A DNA stretch of 64,000 nt, taken from the NCBI GenBank assembly GCA_040768845.1, contig JAXGME010000003.1, positions 248,001 to 312,000 of the forward strand, read 5' to 3'. Shown here one piece after another: positions 23,724-31,783 of this stretch. Both the position numbers and the translations under genes were made by a program. The stretch comes from JAEZHK01 sp040768845 (GTDB lineage: Bacteria > Bacillota > Clostridia > Christensenellales > Aristaeellaceae). The stretch's first letter is position 1; each line of letters opens with the position of its first letter. The notes below the pieces were generated by a model. It ran no database searches. It saw only the letters and a list, made by a program, of their open reading frames with translations, and had not been told where the DNA came from.

Positions 23724-23827
23724 CGATAACACGCAATGACACTGGGTGGACGGAAACCCAGTAAATTCAAGGGTTATTGCGAACGGCATAGCACGCAAAA
23801 GCACTGGAAAATACACGTTTCATCGCT

Positions 23828-23872
23828 CTGGCAGTGTAGAGGTCAGGAGTTCGAGTCTCCTATGCTCCACCA
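23828..23872 (+). repeat. Right attachment site (attR), 45-bp direct repeat
   Basis: Identical to 12743-12787, the 3' part of tRNA-Ala. It is the original chromosomal tRNA 3' end, displaced by integration. Confidence 0.92.
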
Positions 23873-23873
23873 C

Positions 23874-23911
23874 AATTTGTCTGAAAACGCCAGTTTTCAG
23901 ACAAATTTTTT
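23874..23911 (+). terminator. Original host terminator of tRNA-Ala
   Basis: A 15-bp perfect stem (AATTTGTCTGAAAAC / GTTTTCAGACAAATT) with a GCCA loop and T-run sits directly after attR. Before integration it ended the tRNA transcript. Confidence 0.85.
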
Positions 23912-24128
23912 ATGTTTATCTGCTGTTTTTTTGCCCGAAAAGCCGGATTATCGCGGTGGAAAAGGCTTTCCCGGCCCCTCAGCCGGCGGATTATGTCTGG
24001 TTTTTGTCCATCGTAAGAATGTCCAGGGTGCCGCCGGGATTCGGGGCCGCAAGCTTGATGGAACTTTTGAAACGGAATCCCGTTCCGCCTCCGCGACGGG
24101 AAAACATGGGGGATCGGGTTGCGCACCC
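23912..24128. other. Non-coding stretch before lacI
   Basis: No gene is supported on either strand. It contains GC hairpins (for example around GGCCGGGAAAGCC on the minus strand). A minus-strand frame ends with a protein-like tail but has no plausible start. Confidence 0.45.
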
Positions 24129-24157
24129 TTGACGAATGGTTGCCAAATCTCTATTAT
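24129..24157 (+). promoter_or_regulatory. lacI-family gene promoter
   Basis: TTGACG (24129-24134), 17-bp spacer, TATTAT (24152-24157). Confidence 0.65.
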
Positions 24158-24261
24158 TATAAGGTCCGTGATTTTCCGCGACCCCGCGCGCGCTCGGGCG
24201 GGCCTTCGTATGGGCGGGACGGAAAGGCCGCGGCGGCAAGATGACCGGAGAGGAAGGGCCC

Positions 24262-25326
24262 ATGAAGATTACGTCGACAGAGGTCGCAAAGCGCCTCGGA
24301 ATATCGCGCAGCACGGTGAGCCGCGCGCTCAGCGGCTATCCCTATGTGGACGACGAATTGAGAAAGCGCGTTCTCGCCACGGCCGCGGAAATGGGATACC
24401 GTCCGAACCACGCCGCACAATCGCTGGCCAAGGGCGAATCCCTGCTGATCGGCTTTGTGGTCTATACAAAGCCGGAATTGTACTGGGAGCGCGTGCTGCG
24501 CGGGGTGAAGATTGCGGGCGACATGCTGCACGACTACGGCGTCGTGATTGAAACCGTGATCACCGACATCAGCAAAAAGCAGGCGCAGGGCGAGGCCATG
24601 CGCGATCTGGTCAAGCGGGGCGCACAGGCGATTGTGCTTTCCCCGTCCGCGCCCAACGAGGTGGCGGGCACGATTGACGAGATGATGCAAAAGGGCATTC
24701 CCATCGTGCTGCTCAACACCGATGTACCGCAGAGCAGCCGGCTCTGCTGTGTCGGCAGCGACTACGTTCAGGCGGGCAAGCTGGCCGGCGAGCTTCTGTG
24801 CAGGTTTCTCATGGGCCGCGGACGGATCGCCTCGATCGTGTTTGACGATTCCGGCACGATGACACCGCAGAAGCTGACCGGCTTTCGCGAGGAGATCGGT
24901 CACTTTCCCGATGTGGAGATGCTGGGCCCCTACATGTTTTCCAGAACCGGAGAGGATGTGTACGACAGAACGTGCGAGCTTCTGCGGACGGCCCGACCCG
25001 ACGGCATCTTTATGACATACGGCCAGGTGGAGGACGTCGCGCGTGCGATTGAGGACATGGGCCTCGCCGGTCAGGTTCAGCTGGTGGGCTACGACGCCAC
25101 CGAGGACAGCCTGATGCTCCTCCGGCGGCGGGTGATCTCCGCGCTGATCAGTCAGGAGCCCGAGCAGCAGGCCATCCTCAGCATCCGTCTGCTGCACGAT
25201 TACATCGCGCGCGGCATTCGTTCCAAGAGCAGCGTCATCCATGCGCGGCTGGATGTGATCACGTCCCGGAACAGCATCTACTACCACAAAGACGCGCTGA
25301 GCGCATCCAACTACTATAATGCCTGA
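24262..25326 (+). CDS. LacI-family transcriptional regulator
   Basis: A 354-residue repressor with an N-terminal LacI HTH (TSTEVAKRLGISRSTVSRAL and hinge YRPNHAAQSLAKG) and a periplasmic-binding-protein-like sugar domain (LIGFVVYT, IVLSPSAPNE, VGYDATEDS). The ATG at 24262 follows GAGAGGAAGG. It stands directly upstream of the ABC importer-glycosidase operon and presumably controls it; a LacI-type palindrome occurs in that operon's leader at 25532-25547. The inducer is unknown but should derive from the glycan imported here. Confidence 0.9.
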   Translation: MKITSTEVAKRLGISRSTVSRALSGYPYVDDELRKRVLATAAEMGYRPNHAAQSLAKGESLLIGFVVYTKPELYWERVLRGVKIAGDMLHDYGVVIETVITDISKKQAQGEAMRDLVKRGAQAIVLSPSAPNEVAGTIDEMMQKGIPIVLLNTDVPQSSRLCCVGSDYVQAGKLAGELLCRFLMGRGRIASIVFDDSGTMTPQKLTGFREEIGHFPDVEMLGPYMFSRTGEDVYDRTCELLRTARPDGIFMTYGQVEDVARAIEDMGLAGQVQLVGYDATEDSLMLLRRRVISALISQEPEQQAILSIRLLHDYIARGIRSKSSVIHARLDVITSRNSIYYHKDALSASNYYNA

Positions 25327-25348
25327 GCGGCCGATGCCCGTCGGCCGC
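25327..25348 (+). terminator. Hairpin after lacI
   Basis: GCGGCCGA-TGCCCG-TCGGCCGC starts at the lacI stop. The T-run is only two bases, so termination may be partial. Confidence 0.5.
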
Positions 25349-25393
25349 TTCCGCACGCGCGTTCAAAAAAATTTTGGAGGGCCTTGTTTGCGC

Positions 25394-25422
25394 TTGACAG
25401 ATATGGCGCTATGTCGTATAAT
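25394..25422 (+). promoter_or_regulatory. Strong promoter of the first glycan operon
   Basis: TTGACA (25394-25399), a 17-bp spacer and TATAAT (25417-25422): both hexamers are consensus. The leader is about 145 bases. Confidence 0.85.
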
Positions 25423-25531
25423 TGTGGCGGACAAATGTGAAATACGGCGGCTCGTTCCGGCGCCGCGTGAAGGAAAATGCAGGAAAACGGAAAAGGGCGA
25501 GGGCGGAGGCCCTATCATTTTGGCCGCTGTT

Positions 25532-25547
25532 GCACGCGCGTGCAATA
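25532..25547. promoter_or_regulatory. LacI-type operator candidate
   Basis: TTGCACGCGCGTGCAA is a perfect 16-bp palindrome with the central CG typical of LacI-family operators. It lies about 100 bases downstream of the predicted start site, where bound repressor would act as a roadblock. A related CACGCGCGT lies at 25353-25361, upstream of the promoter. Confidence 0.6.
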
Positions 25548-25574
25548 ACGATACAACTTAAGGAGGTTGGTCCC

Positions 25575-26888
25575 ATGAAGAACGGTTTCCGGTTGCTGGT
25601 TCTGATGCTTGCGCTGCTCCTGGCCGTGCCGGCGGGCGTTTCCCTTGCGGAAGAGCCCGTCACCCTCAAGGTGGACGTACAACCCTTCGCGTCGCCGCAG
25701 ACGCTGCCGCGGATCGGCGAGCTCATCGCCGAGTTCGAGCAGGCGAACAACATCAAGGTCGAGCTCACCGTCTCCGTGAACGACGATCCCTACCGCGTCA
25801 AGCTGCTCCAGGACATCGCCGCGGGCAACATGGCGGACGTCGCCTTCTGCGACGGCTCCTGGCTGCCTGAATTTGACGCGATTGGCGCGCTGGTCCCGCT
25901 GGACAAGTGGTTTACGCCCGAGCTTCAGGGGAAGTTTCTGGATTTCGCCGTCAAGGGTGCCACGCTGGGCGGCCAGGTGAAGGCGATCTGGTTCCACACC
26001 GGCTCCTCGGGACTGTACTACCGCAAGGACCTCCTGAAGGAAGCGGGCTACGAAAATCCGCCCAGGACCTGGAGCGAGTTGAAGGAAATCGCCCGGAAGC
26101 TGACCGTGGACACCAACGGCGACGGCATTATCGACCGCTACGGCTTCTCCTACCCCGGCGCGAAGCACGTCGTCACCACGTTTACGATGTATCCCTTCTT
26201 CTGGGGCAACGCGGGCGCGGAAATGACGCGCGACGGCAAGGTGTCCTTTGGGGAGGGCGCGGACAAGGAAGCGATGGTCAAGACGGTGAACTACCTTGAG
26301 GACCTGATCAAGGACGGCTCGACCGACCCCAACGCCCCGGCGCTCAGCTTCATTGAGATCGAGAGCAACTACATCGCCGACCAGTGCGCCATGGCGATCC
26401 TGGGCGGCTGGCAGCATGCCTCCATCCGCGCGAACGCGGGCGATGAATTCGCGGAGAACACGGGCATCGCGCCGATTCCCTATCCGGACGAAAACGGCGC
26501 GCCGGTTGCCTGCGCGGGCGGCTGGACGCTGGCCATGTTCACCAAGGATGAAGCCAAGCAGGATGCGGCCTGGAAGTTCATGGAGTTCTGGACCACGAAT
26601 GCCGAGCTGCAGACGGTGCTGACCAAGAGCGGGCAGATGTCGACGCTCAGGGAAGTTTACGAGCAGGAAGACGTCAAGTCCGACGGCGTCGTGATGTCCT
26701 TCTATGACATCCTTCAGAACGGCAAGACGCGCGACGCCGTCGCCTATCAGGGCATCATGGACCTGGAATTCCAGGAGATCCTGCAGGGCGCCGCAGCGCT
26801 GGAAGAGGATGTGGACGGCCTGGTCGCCGAAGCGGCGGAGAATACCATCGCCAAGGCGCAGGAGGCCAAGGTGTACCCCGAGGGCTGA
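25575..26888 (+). CDS. Carbohydrate ABC transporter substrate-binding protein
   Basis: A 437-residue family 1 extracellular binding protein (CUT1 type). The signal peptide MKNGFRLLVLMLALLLAVPA ends near SLAEE and lacks a lipobox cysteine. Mature motifs include LIAEFEQANNIKVELTVS, VAFCDGSWLPEFDAIGALVP and YYRKDLLKEAGYENPPRTW. The sequence DTNGDGIIDRYG could bind calcium. The ATG follows TAAGGAGGTTGGTCCC. It is the first gene of the operon and delivers an oligosaccharide to the two permeases that follow. Confidence 0.92.
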   Translation: MKNGFRLLVLMLALLLAVPAGVSLAEEPVTLKVDVQPFASPQTLPRIGELIAEFEQANNIKVELTVSVNDDPYRVKLLQDIAAGNMADVAFCDGSWLPEFDAIGALVPLDKWFTPELQGKFLDFAVKGATLGGQVKAIWFHTGSSGLYYRKDLLKEAGYENPPRTWSELKEIARKLTVDTNGDGIIDRYGFSYPGAKHVVTTFTMYPFFWGNAGAEMTRDGKVSFGEGADKEAMVKTVNYLEDLIKDGSTDPNAPALSFIEIESNYIADQCAMAILGGWQHASIRANAGDEFAENTGIAPIPYPDENGAPVACAGGWTLAMFTKDEAKQDAAWKFMEFWTTNAELQTVLTKSGQMSTLREVYEQEDVKSDGVVMSFYDILQNGKTRDAVAYQGIMDLEFQEILQGAAALEEDVDGLVAEAAENTIAKAQEAKVYPEG

Positions 26889-26906
26889 TCAAACGCGCTC
26901 TGGCCC

Positions 26907-26938
26907 GCCGGGGGCAAAGGCCTCCCTTCGCCCCCGGC
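26907..26938 (+). terminator. Intercistronic stem-loop after the binding-protein gene
   Basis: GCCGGGGGC and GCCCCCGGC arms with a 14-base loop and no T-run. Such structures protect the upstream mRNA and favour higher expression of the binding protein than of the permeases. Confidence 0.65.
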
Positions 26939-26962
26939 CATCCCCTTAAGGAGTGGTAACGT

Positions 26963-27847
26963 ATGAAGACCGATGTGAAAAAGAACAGGCTGTTCCTGCT
27001 GTTTATCGTGCCCGCGCTCCTTTGGGTCGTCGCGTTTACGGTGTATCCCTTTTTTTACAGCATCTATATATCGCTCACAAACATGTCGCTGATGCGCCCG
27101 GAAAGCACGGATTTTGTCTGGCTGGAAAACTACAGACAGCTGTTCCGGGATAAGGATTTCCTGAAGAGCGTTCAGATTTCGCTCACGTTTACGAGCTGGG
27201 TTGTGCTGTTTCAGTTTCTGCTCGGGTTTTTGCTGGCGCTTCTCATGGCCAACAAGCGCCCGCTGGTTTCGGCGGTCAGGATGTCGGTCATGCTCCCCTG
27301 GGTGCTGCCGCCCATCGCGCTGGCGCTGATCTGGGCGTGGGTGCTGAAGGCCGGAAACACCGGCCTGATCAACAGCGTGCTGATCACCTTCGGCGTGCAG
27401 CCGGTGCAATGGTTCGGCACGCAGTTCGCGATGCCCTCGGTGATTCTGATCACGGTCTGGACGGGCGTCCCCCTCTCGTTCATGCTGGAAATGGCGAGCC
27501 TGCAGAAAATACCGGAAGAGCTGCACGAAGCGGCTTCCGTAGACGGCGCCAACCCAATGCAGCGCCTGCTTCATATCATCCTCCCCCTGATGAAGGACAC
27601 CTTTCGCATCAACCTGATCATGATCACGATTGCCTCCATCGGCTACTTTGACATCATCTACGCGATCACCCAGGGCGGCCCCCGCGGGCGGACCGAAGTG
27701 CTGCCCATGCTGATGTACAACGTGGCGTTTAAATCCCACAGCATGGGCAAAGGCTCGGCAATCGCGGTTGTGATGCTGCTGATGAGCACGGTCTACACGC
27801 TGGCCTATCTCCTGTTATTCCGGGAAAAGCGGGGTGAGGAGCTGTGA
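26963..27847 (+). CDS. Carbohydrate ABC transporter permease (MalF/UgpA type)
   Basis: The 294-residue membrane protein has six predicted transmembrane segments, starting at LFLLFIVPALLWVVAFTVYP, and the cytoplasmic EAA loop EELHEAASVDGANPMQRLLHIILP, which contacts the ATPase. AAGGAGTGGTAACGT precedes the ATG. It overlaps the next permease by 4 bases. No ATPase gene is present in the operon, so a shared MsmK/MsmX-type ATPase encoded elsewhere is likely. Confidence 0.92.
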   Translation: MKTDVKKNRLFLLFIVPALLWVVAFTVYPFFYSIYISLTNMSLMRPESTDFVWLENYRQLFRDKDFLKSVQISLTFTSWVVLFQFLLGFLLALLMANKRPLVSAVRMSVMLPWVLPPIALALIWAWVLKAGNTGLINSVLITFGVQPVQWFGTQFAMPSVILITVWTGVPLSFMLEMASLQKIPEELHEAASVDGANPMQRLLHIILPLMKDTFRINLIMITIASIGYFDIIYAITQGGPRGRTEVLPMLMYNVAFKSHSMGKGSAIAVVMLLMSTVYTLAYLLLFREKRGEEL

Positions 27848-28677
27848 AAGCGCGGAAAATCGCGGGGAACACGGCGGTATACGCCCTGTATGCGCTGACC
27901 TTTCTGACGTTTGCCATTCCGATCTACTGGGCGTTTGTCACCAGCATCAAGCAGCCGACGGAGCTGTTCGCAAACCCGCCGATGTGGTTCACGTTCCACC
28001 CGACGGCCGAGCACTACGCCACCGTCATCCGTCAATCCAAACTGGTGCAGGGGTTCACCAATTCGCTGATTCTGAGCGCGGCGACGACCGGCATCACAAC
28101 CGTTCTCGCGACGCTCGCCGCCTACGGCTTTTCGCGCTATGAGTTCCGGGGCAAGAAGTCGGTGCTGAACGTGCTTCTGGTGTCCCGCATGCTGCCCGCG
28201 GCGATCCTGATGATCCCGCTCTACGCAATGCTCAACGCGCTCAAGATACTGAATACCCGCCAGGGACTGATCTTTGTCTATACGTCCATCAACATTCCGT
28301 TCTCGGTGTGGATTCTCAAGACGTTTTTCGATTCCATTCCCCGGTCGCTGGACGAGGCGGCGATGATTGACGGCTGCAACATGTGGCAGGCGTTTTGGCG
28401 GGTCATCATGCCGCTTGTGAAGCCGGGCATCGTGGCGTCGGCGGTTCTGGCGTTCTTTTCCTGCTGGAACGAATTTTTGCTGGCGCTGGTTCTGACATCG
28501 ACAAACGATGTGCAGCCCCTTTCGATCGTGCTCCGGGGGCTCATGAGCGAACAGGGCGTCAAGTGGGGGATGATGATGGCCGGCGGTTGCCTGGCGATTC
28601 TTCCGCCCGCACTGTTCTTCATCGCGTTCCAAAAGCATTTTATCGTCGGCATCACCGGCGGCGCAGTGAAAGGGTGA
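27844..28677 (+). CDS. Carbohydrate ABC transporter permease (MalG/UgpE type)
   Basis: The 277-residue inner-membrane partner of the preceding permease has six hydrophobic segments, an EAA loop (RSLDEAAMIDGCNMWQAFWR) and the C-terminal HFIVGITGGAVKG typical of MalG-type proteins. The start is GTG, overlapping the previous stop as GTGA. Confidence 0.92.
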   Translation: MKARKIAGNTAVYALYALTFLTFAIPIYWAFVTSIKQPTELFANPPMWFTFHPTAEHYATVIRQSKLVQGFTNSLILSAATTGITTVLATLAAYGFSRYEFRGKKSVLNVLLVSRMLPAAILMIPLYAMLNALKILNTRQGLIFVYTSINIPFSVWILKTFFDSIPRSLDEAAMIDGCNMWQAFWRVIMPLVKPGIVASAVLAFFSCWNEFLLALVLTSTNDVQPLSIVLRGLMSEQGVKWGMMMAGGCLAILPPALFFIAFQKHFIVGITGGAVKG

Positions 28678-28683
28678 TACTTT

Positions 28684-30687
28684 TTGAAAGGGATTGTCAA
28701 AACGGAGGGCCCGCGCCTCGTCTGGCGCTATGACGACGAAATTCTGTGGATTGAGCCGTGGGGCGAGGACAGCCTGCGCGTGCGCGCCACGCGGATGGGC
28801 CGAATGCCCGAAAAGGACTGGGCGCTTCTTCCGCAGCCGGCGGGGGCGGCGCGGTGCGAAATCACCGACGACGAGGCGCGCATTGAGAACGGGCGGCTGA
28901 CCGCCGTCATCAGCCGCGTGGGCGCGCTGCGCTTTGAAAAACCGGATGGCACGGTGCTGCTCCGGGAGCAGTGGCAGGACCGTCAGGACGCGCAAAGGCG
29001 GATGTCGCTGATCACCGCCGCGCGGGAAATGAAGCCCATCCACGGCGGGAAATACCGGATAGCCATGACCTTTGAGGCAAACGACGGCGAAAAGATCTTC
29101 GGCATGGGGCAGTACCAGATTCCCCAGCACGATTTGAAGGGCTGCGAACTGGAGCTGGCCCAGCGCAACTCGCAGGTGCCCGTTCCGTTTTACCAGTCGA
29201 GCCTGGGCTACGGCTTTTTATGGCACAATCCCGCGGTCGGGCGCGCGGTGTTCGCGCGCAACCACACTCGCTTTACGGCCGAGGTCGGCGACGTCATCGA
29301 TTACTGGATCACCGCGGGGGAAACGCCGCGCGAGATCCATTGCCGGTACATGCGCGCCACCGGGCTGCCCAGCGCCTTTCCCGATTGGGCGCTGGGGCTC
29401 TGGCAGAGCAAGCTCCGGTACAGGACCCAGGACGAACTGATGCGCGTCGCGCGCGAGTACAAGCGGCGCGGCGTGCCGCTGTCCGTCATCGTGTGCGACT
29501 TCTTCCATTGGCCGACGCAGGGCGACTGGTGCTTTGACGAAAGATACTGGCCCGACCCCAAGGCGATGGTCGACGAACTGCGCGAAATGGGGATTGAGCT
29601 GATGGTCTCCATCTGGACGACCGTCGATCCGCGGAGCGACTCCTACGCGGAAATGAAGCGGGCGGGCTACCTGGTGCGCACCGATACCGGCGTCCGGACG
29701 CAGATGGTGTGCCTCGGTGCGGACGTATTCTACGATCCGACCAACCCCGAGGCGCGCGGCTACCTTTTTGAAAAGGTCAAGCGCAACTACATGCGGCACG
29801 GCATCCGGCTGTTCTGGCTGGACGTCGCCGAGCCGGAGTACTCCACCTACGATTTTGAGAATTACCGCTACCACATCGGCACCTGTCTGGAAACCGCCGG
29901 CATGTATCCGCGCTGCTATGGGCAGGGCTTTTACGAGGGGCTGCGCGCGGAAGGGGAGGCGGCGCCCGTCACGCTGGCGCGGAGCTTTTGGGTGGGCGCC
30001 GCGAAGTACGGCATGATCCTGTGGTCGGGCGACATCCATTCGCGCTTTGAGGTGCTGCGCACCCAGTTCACGGCGGGGCTGAACGCGTCGATGGCCGGCG
30101 TCGCCTGGTGGACGACCGACATCGGCGGCTTCTACGGCGGCGACCCGGACACTCCGTATTTTCGGGAACTGATGGTGCGCTGGTTCCAGTACGGCGCGTT
30201 CTGCCCGGTGTTCCGCCTCCACGGCTGGCGCATGCCCACCGGAGAGGACACCGAAAAGGTCGATACCGGGCTGTTTGATTTCGACACCTGCGGGGACGGC
30301 GAGCTCTGGTCTTTCGGCGAGGCGGCCTACGGCATCATGAAGGACCTGGTGCTGCTGCGCCAAAAGCTGACGCCGTATCTCAGGCGCTGCTTTGATCAGG
30401 CGAGCGCGGAGGGCGAGCCGATCATGCGCCCGCTCTTTTACAATTTCCCCGGGGACGAAAGGTGCTGGACGGCGCACCAGCAGATGATGCTGGGTGAGGA
30501 CCTTCTGATCGCGCCCGTGCTGTACGAGGGCATGACCCGGCGCGACGTCTATCTGCCCGCCGGCAAAACGTGGGTGTCGCTCCGGGGCGGCGAATACGCG
30601 GGCGGAACGACCATCGGGGTGGACGCGCCCATCGACGTGGTGCCCGTGTTCTACGCGAAGGGCTCCATGATCGGGGTGCTTTTGTAG
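28684..30687 (+). CDS. GH31 alpha-glycosidase (alpha-glucosidase/alpha-xylosidase type)
   Basis: A 667-residue cytoplasmic enzyme without a signal peptide. It has an N-terminal galactose-mutarotase-like beta domain and a (beta/alpha)8 barrel. The nucleophile is Asp380 in LFWLDVAEPEYS and the acid/base is probably Asp450 in ILWSGDI, a spacing normal for GH31. WWTTDIGGFYGGDPDTPYF and FRLHGWRMP are also family-typical. A TTG start at 28684 with AAAGGG upstream is the only good choice. It should cleave the imported oligosaccharide; alpha-glucoside versus alpha-xyloside specificity cannot be told from motifs alone. Confidence 0.9.
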   Translation: MKGIVKTEGPRLVWRYDDEILWIEPWGEDSLRVRATRMGRMPEKDWALLPQPAGAARCEITDDEARIENGRLTAVISRVGALRFEKPDGTVLLREQWQDRQDAQRRMSLITAAREMKPIHGGKYRIAMTFEANDGEKIFGMGQYQIPQHDLKGCELELAQRNSQVPVPFYQSSLGYGFLWHNPAVGRAVFARNHTRFTAEVGDVIDYWITAGETPREIHCRYMRATGLPSAFPDWALGLWQSKLRYRTQDELMRVAREYKRRGVPLSVIVCDFFHWPTQGDWCFDERYWPDPKAMVDELREMGIELMVSIWTTVDPRSDSYAEMKRAGYLVRTDTGVRTQMVCLGADVFYDPTNPEARGYLFEKVKRNYMRHGIRLFWLDVAEPEYSTYDFENYRYHIGTCLETAGMYPRCYGQGFYEGLRAEGEAAPVTLARSFWVGAAKYGMILWSGDIHSRFEVLRTQFTAGLNASMAGVAWWTTDIGGFYGGDPDTPYFRELMVRWFQYGAFCPVFRLHGWRMPTGEDTEKVDTGLFDFDTCGDGELWSFGEAAYGIMKDLVLLRQKLTPYLRRCFDQASAEGEPIMRPLFYNFPGDERCWTAHQQMMLGEDLLIAPVLYEGMTRRDVYLPAGKTWVSLRGGEYAGGTTIGVDAPIDVVPVFYAKGSMIGVLL

Positions 30688-30700
30688 GGAGGGATTGAAA

Positions 30701-31780
30701 GTGAGGTTCAAGCCCGACATCGGCAAGGTGCGCGAAAGGCTTTCCGCCTTCTGGGCGATGGAAATGGCGGACCGCGCGCTGATCAGCGTCGTCGCGCCCA
30801 AGACGCCCGGCGCGCACATCTCCCAGTTTCACAACCCGGAAGACCTGACAAGCGACAGGGAGGCGCTCGTCCGCTACTGGGAGGACCCGCAGACCATCCG
30901 CAAAAACAACATCGAGCGGCTGGAGCGCACGTTCCTGGGCGGAGAGGCGTTGCCCGTGATCTTCCAAAACTACGGAACCAGCGGGCACTGCAATTACTTT
31001 GGCGCGAAGCCCAAGTACGGCAACGACACCATCTGGTTTGACCACACCCTGGAAAGCCTCGAGGACATCGACGGCGCGTACACCGAAACGCTTCTGAAGA
31101 AGCATCTTCACATCGCGCGGTATCTGGCCGACCGGGCGGGCGACGCGTACTTTCTCGGCATGCCCGACAGCACCGGTACCCTCGACGCCCTCGGGCACCT
31201 CTACGGAACCGAGAACATGCTGATGGACATGGTCGCCGAGCCCGAGGCCGTGCTGCACGCGATTCAGGTCGTCAACGACGGCTGGGCCAGGACCAACGAG
31301 ATGTTCTACCAGATTGCCCGCGATGTAAACGGAGGCGGATGCCACGCGTGGATGCACCTCATCGCGCCCGGGCGGATTCAGCACCTGCAATGCGATATGT
31401 CCGTCATGTTCTCGCCGGAGATGTACGAGAAGTTTGTGATGCCCGAGCTCATCGGGCAGATGGAATGGTGCGAATACCCGATCTACCACTTCGACGGCGC
31501 CGAGCAGGCGCGGCACCTTGACCTGCTTCTCAGCCTCGAAAAACTGAAGGGCATCCAGTGGACGGCGGTCGCCGGGCAGCCCTCCGCCGCGCACTACCTG
31601 CCCATTCTTCAGCGCATGCAAAGGGCCGGAAAGCGGCTGATCATCATGGCGCCGCCCACGGACGTGCAGCCGCTGCTGGAGGGGCTGAGCGCCAGGGGCC
31701 TCTACATCCACACCGAAACCGGCAGCACCGAGGAAGCGCGGGACCTGATCCGGTTGACCGAACGACTCAGCAAGGAGTAG
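30701..31780 (+). CDS. URO-D-fold protein 1 (uroporphyrinogen decarboxylase family)
   Basis: A 359-residue member of the URO-D/MtaA/CmuA superfamily, a TIM barrel that includes tetrapyrrole decarboxylases and zinc-dependent methyltransferases. Recognisable stretches are YFGAKPKYGNDTIWFDHTLE, GHLYGTENMLMDMV and YHFDGAEQARHLDLLLSLEK. The H-x-C of the methyltransferase zinc site is replaced here by YHFDG, so zinc-thiolate chemistry is unlikely. The GTG at 30701 is preferred to a TTG at 30695 that abuts the Shine-Dalgarno AGGGAGGG. It is the first of three tandem paralogues; no haem genes are nearby. Function unknown. Confidence 0.75.
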   Translation: MRFKPDIGKVRERLSAFWAMEMADRALISVVAPKTPGAHISQFHNPEDLTSDREALVRYWEDPQTIRKNNIERLERTFLGGEALPVIFQNYGTSGHCNYFGAKPKYGNDTIWFDHTLESLEDIDGAYTETLLKKHLHIARYLADRAGDAYFLGMPDSTGTLDALGHLYGTENMLMDMVAEPEAVLHAIQVVNDGWARTNEMFYQIARDVNGGGCHAWMHLIAPGRIQHLQCDMSVMFSPEMYEKFVMPELIGQMEWCEYPIYHFDGAEQARHLDLLLSLEKLKGIQWTAVAGQPSAAHYLPILQRMQRAGKRLIIMAPPTDVQPLLEGLSARGLYIHTETGSTEEARDLIRLTERLSKE

Positions 31781-31783
31781 CCC

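Larger units (their letters stand above)
23057..23827. other. Non-coding right end of the element
   Basis: No supported protein gene. It holds a GC hairpin with a T-tail near 23186-23235, a good promoter at 23261-23289 without a recognisable gene behind it, the inverted GACAAAAT-type cluster (23411-23541), an AT-rich stretch (23541-23630) and two pairs of TACCCCAAC motifs (23666-23690 and 23699-23723). Confidence 0.65.
12743..23872. mobile_element. 11.1-kb integrative element in tRNA-Ala
   Basis: The element is bounded by a 45-bp perfect direct repeat of the tRNA-Ala 3' end. It encodes a tyrosine integrase (now split), an XRE repressor, an excisionase-like protein, a DUF3987 protein, a sigma-like factor, a toxin-antitoxin-like pair and several unknown proteins. 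Both ends carry related iterated motifs. No capsid, terminase, relaxase or type IV secretion genes are seen, so it resembles a phage satellite or small non-conjugative integrative element. The host terminator lies just beyond the right repeat. With the integrase broken, excision would need an enzyme supplied in trans. Confidence 0.85.

Noticed and set aside
12743..23872. Conjugative element or prophage
   Set aside because: No relaxase, coupling protein, type IV secretion, terminase, portal, capsid or lysis gene could be recognised.
23991..24314. Leftward frame with a protein-like end upstream of lacI
   Set aside because: It overlaps the lacI start and promoter, has no ribosome binding site at any start and matches nothing I recognise.
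24262..28677. A sugar-importer ATPase hidden in another frame of the glycan loci
   Set aside because: No Walker A plus ABC signature pair was found in either glycan locus; the only ABC ATPase domains are those of the exporter at 53-57 kb.
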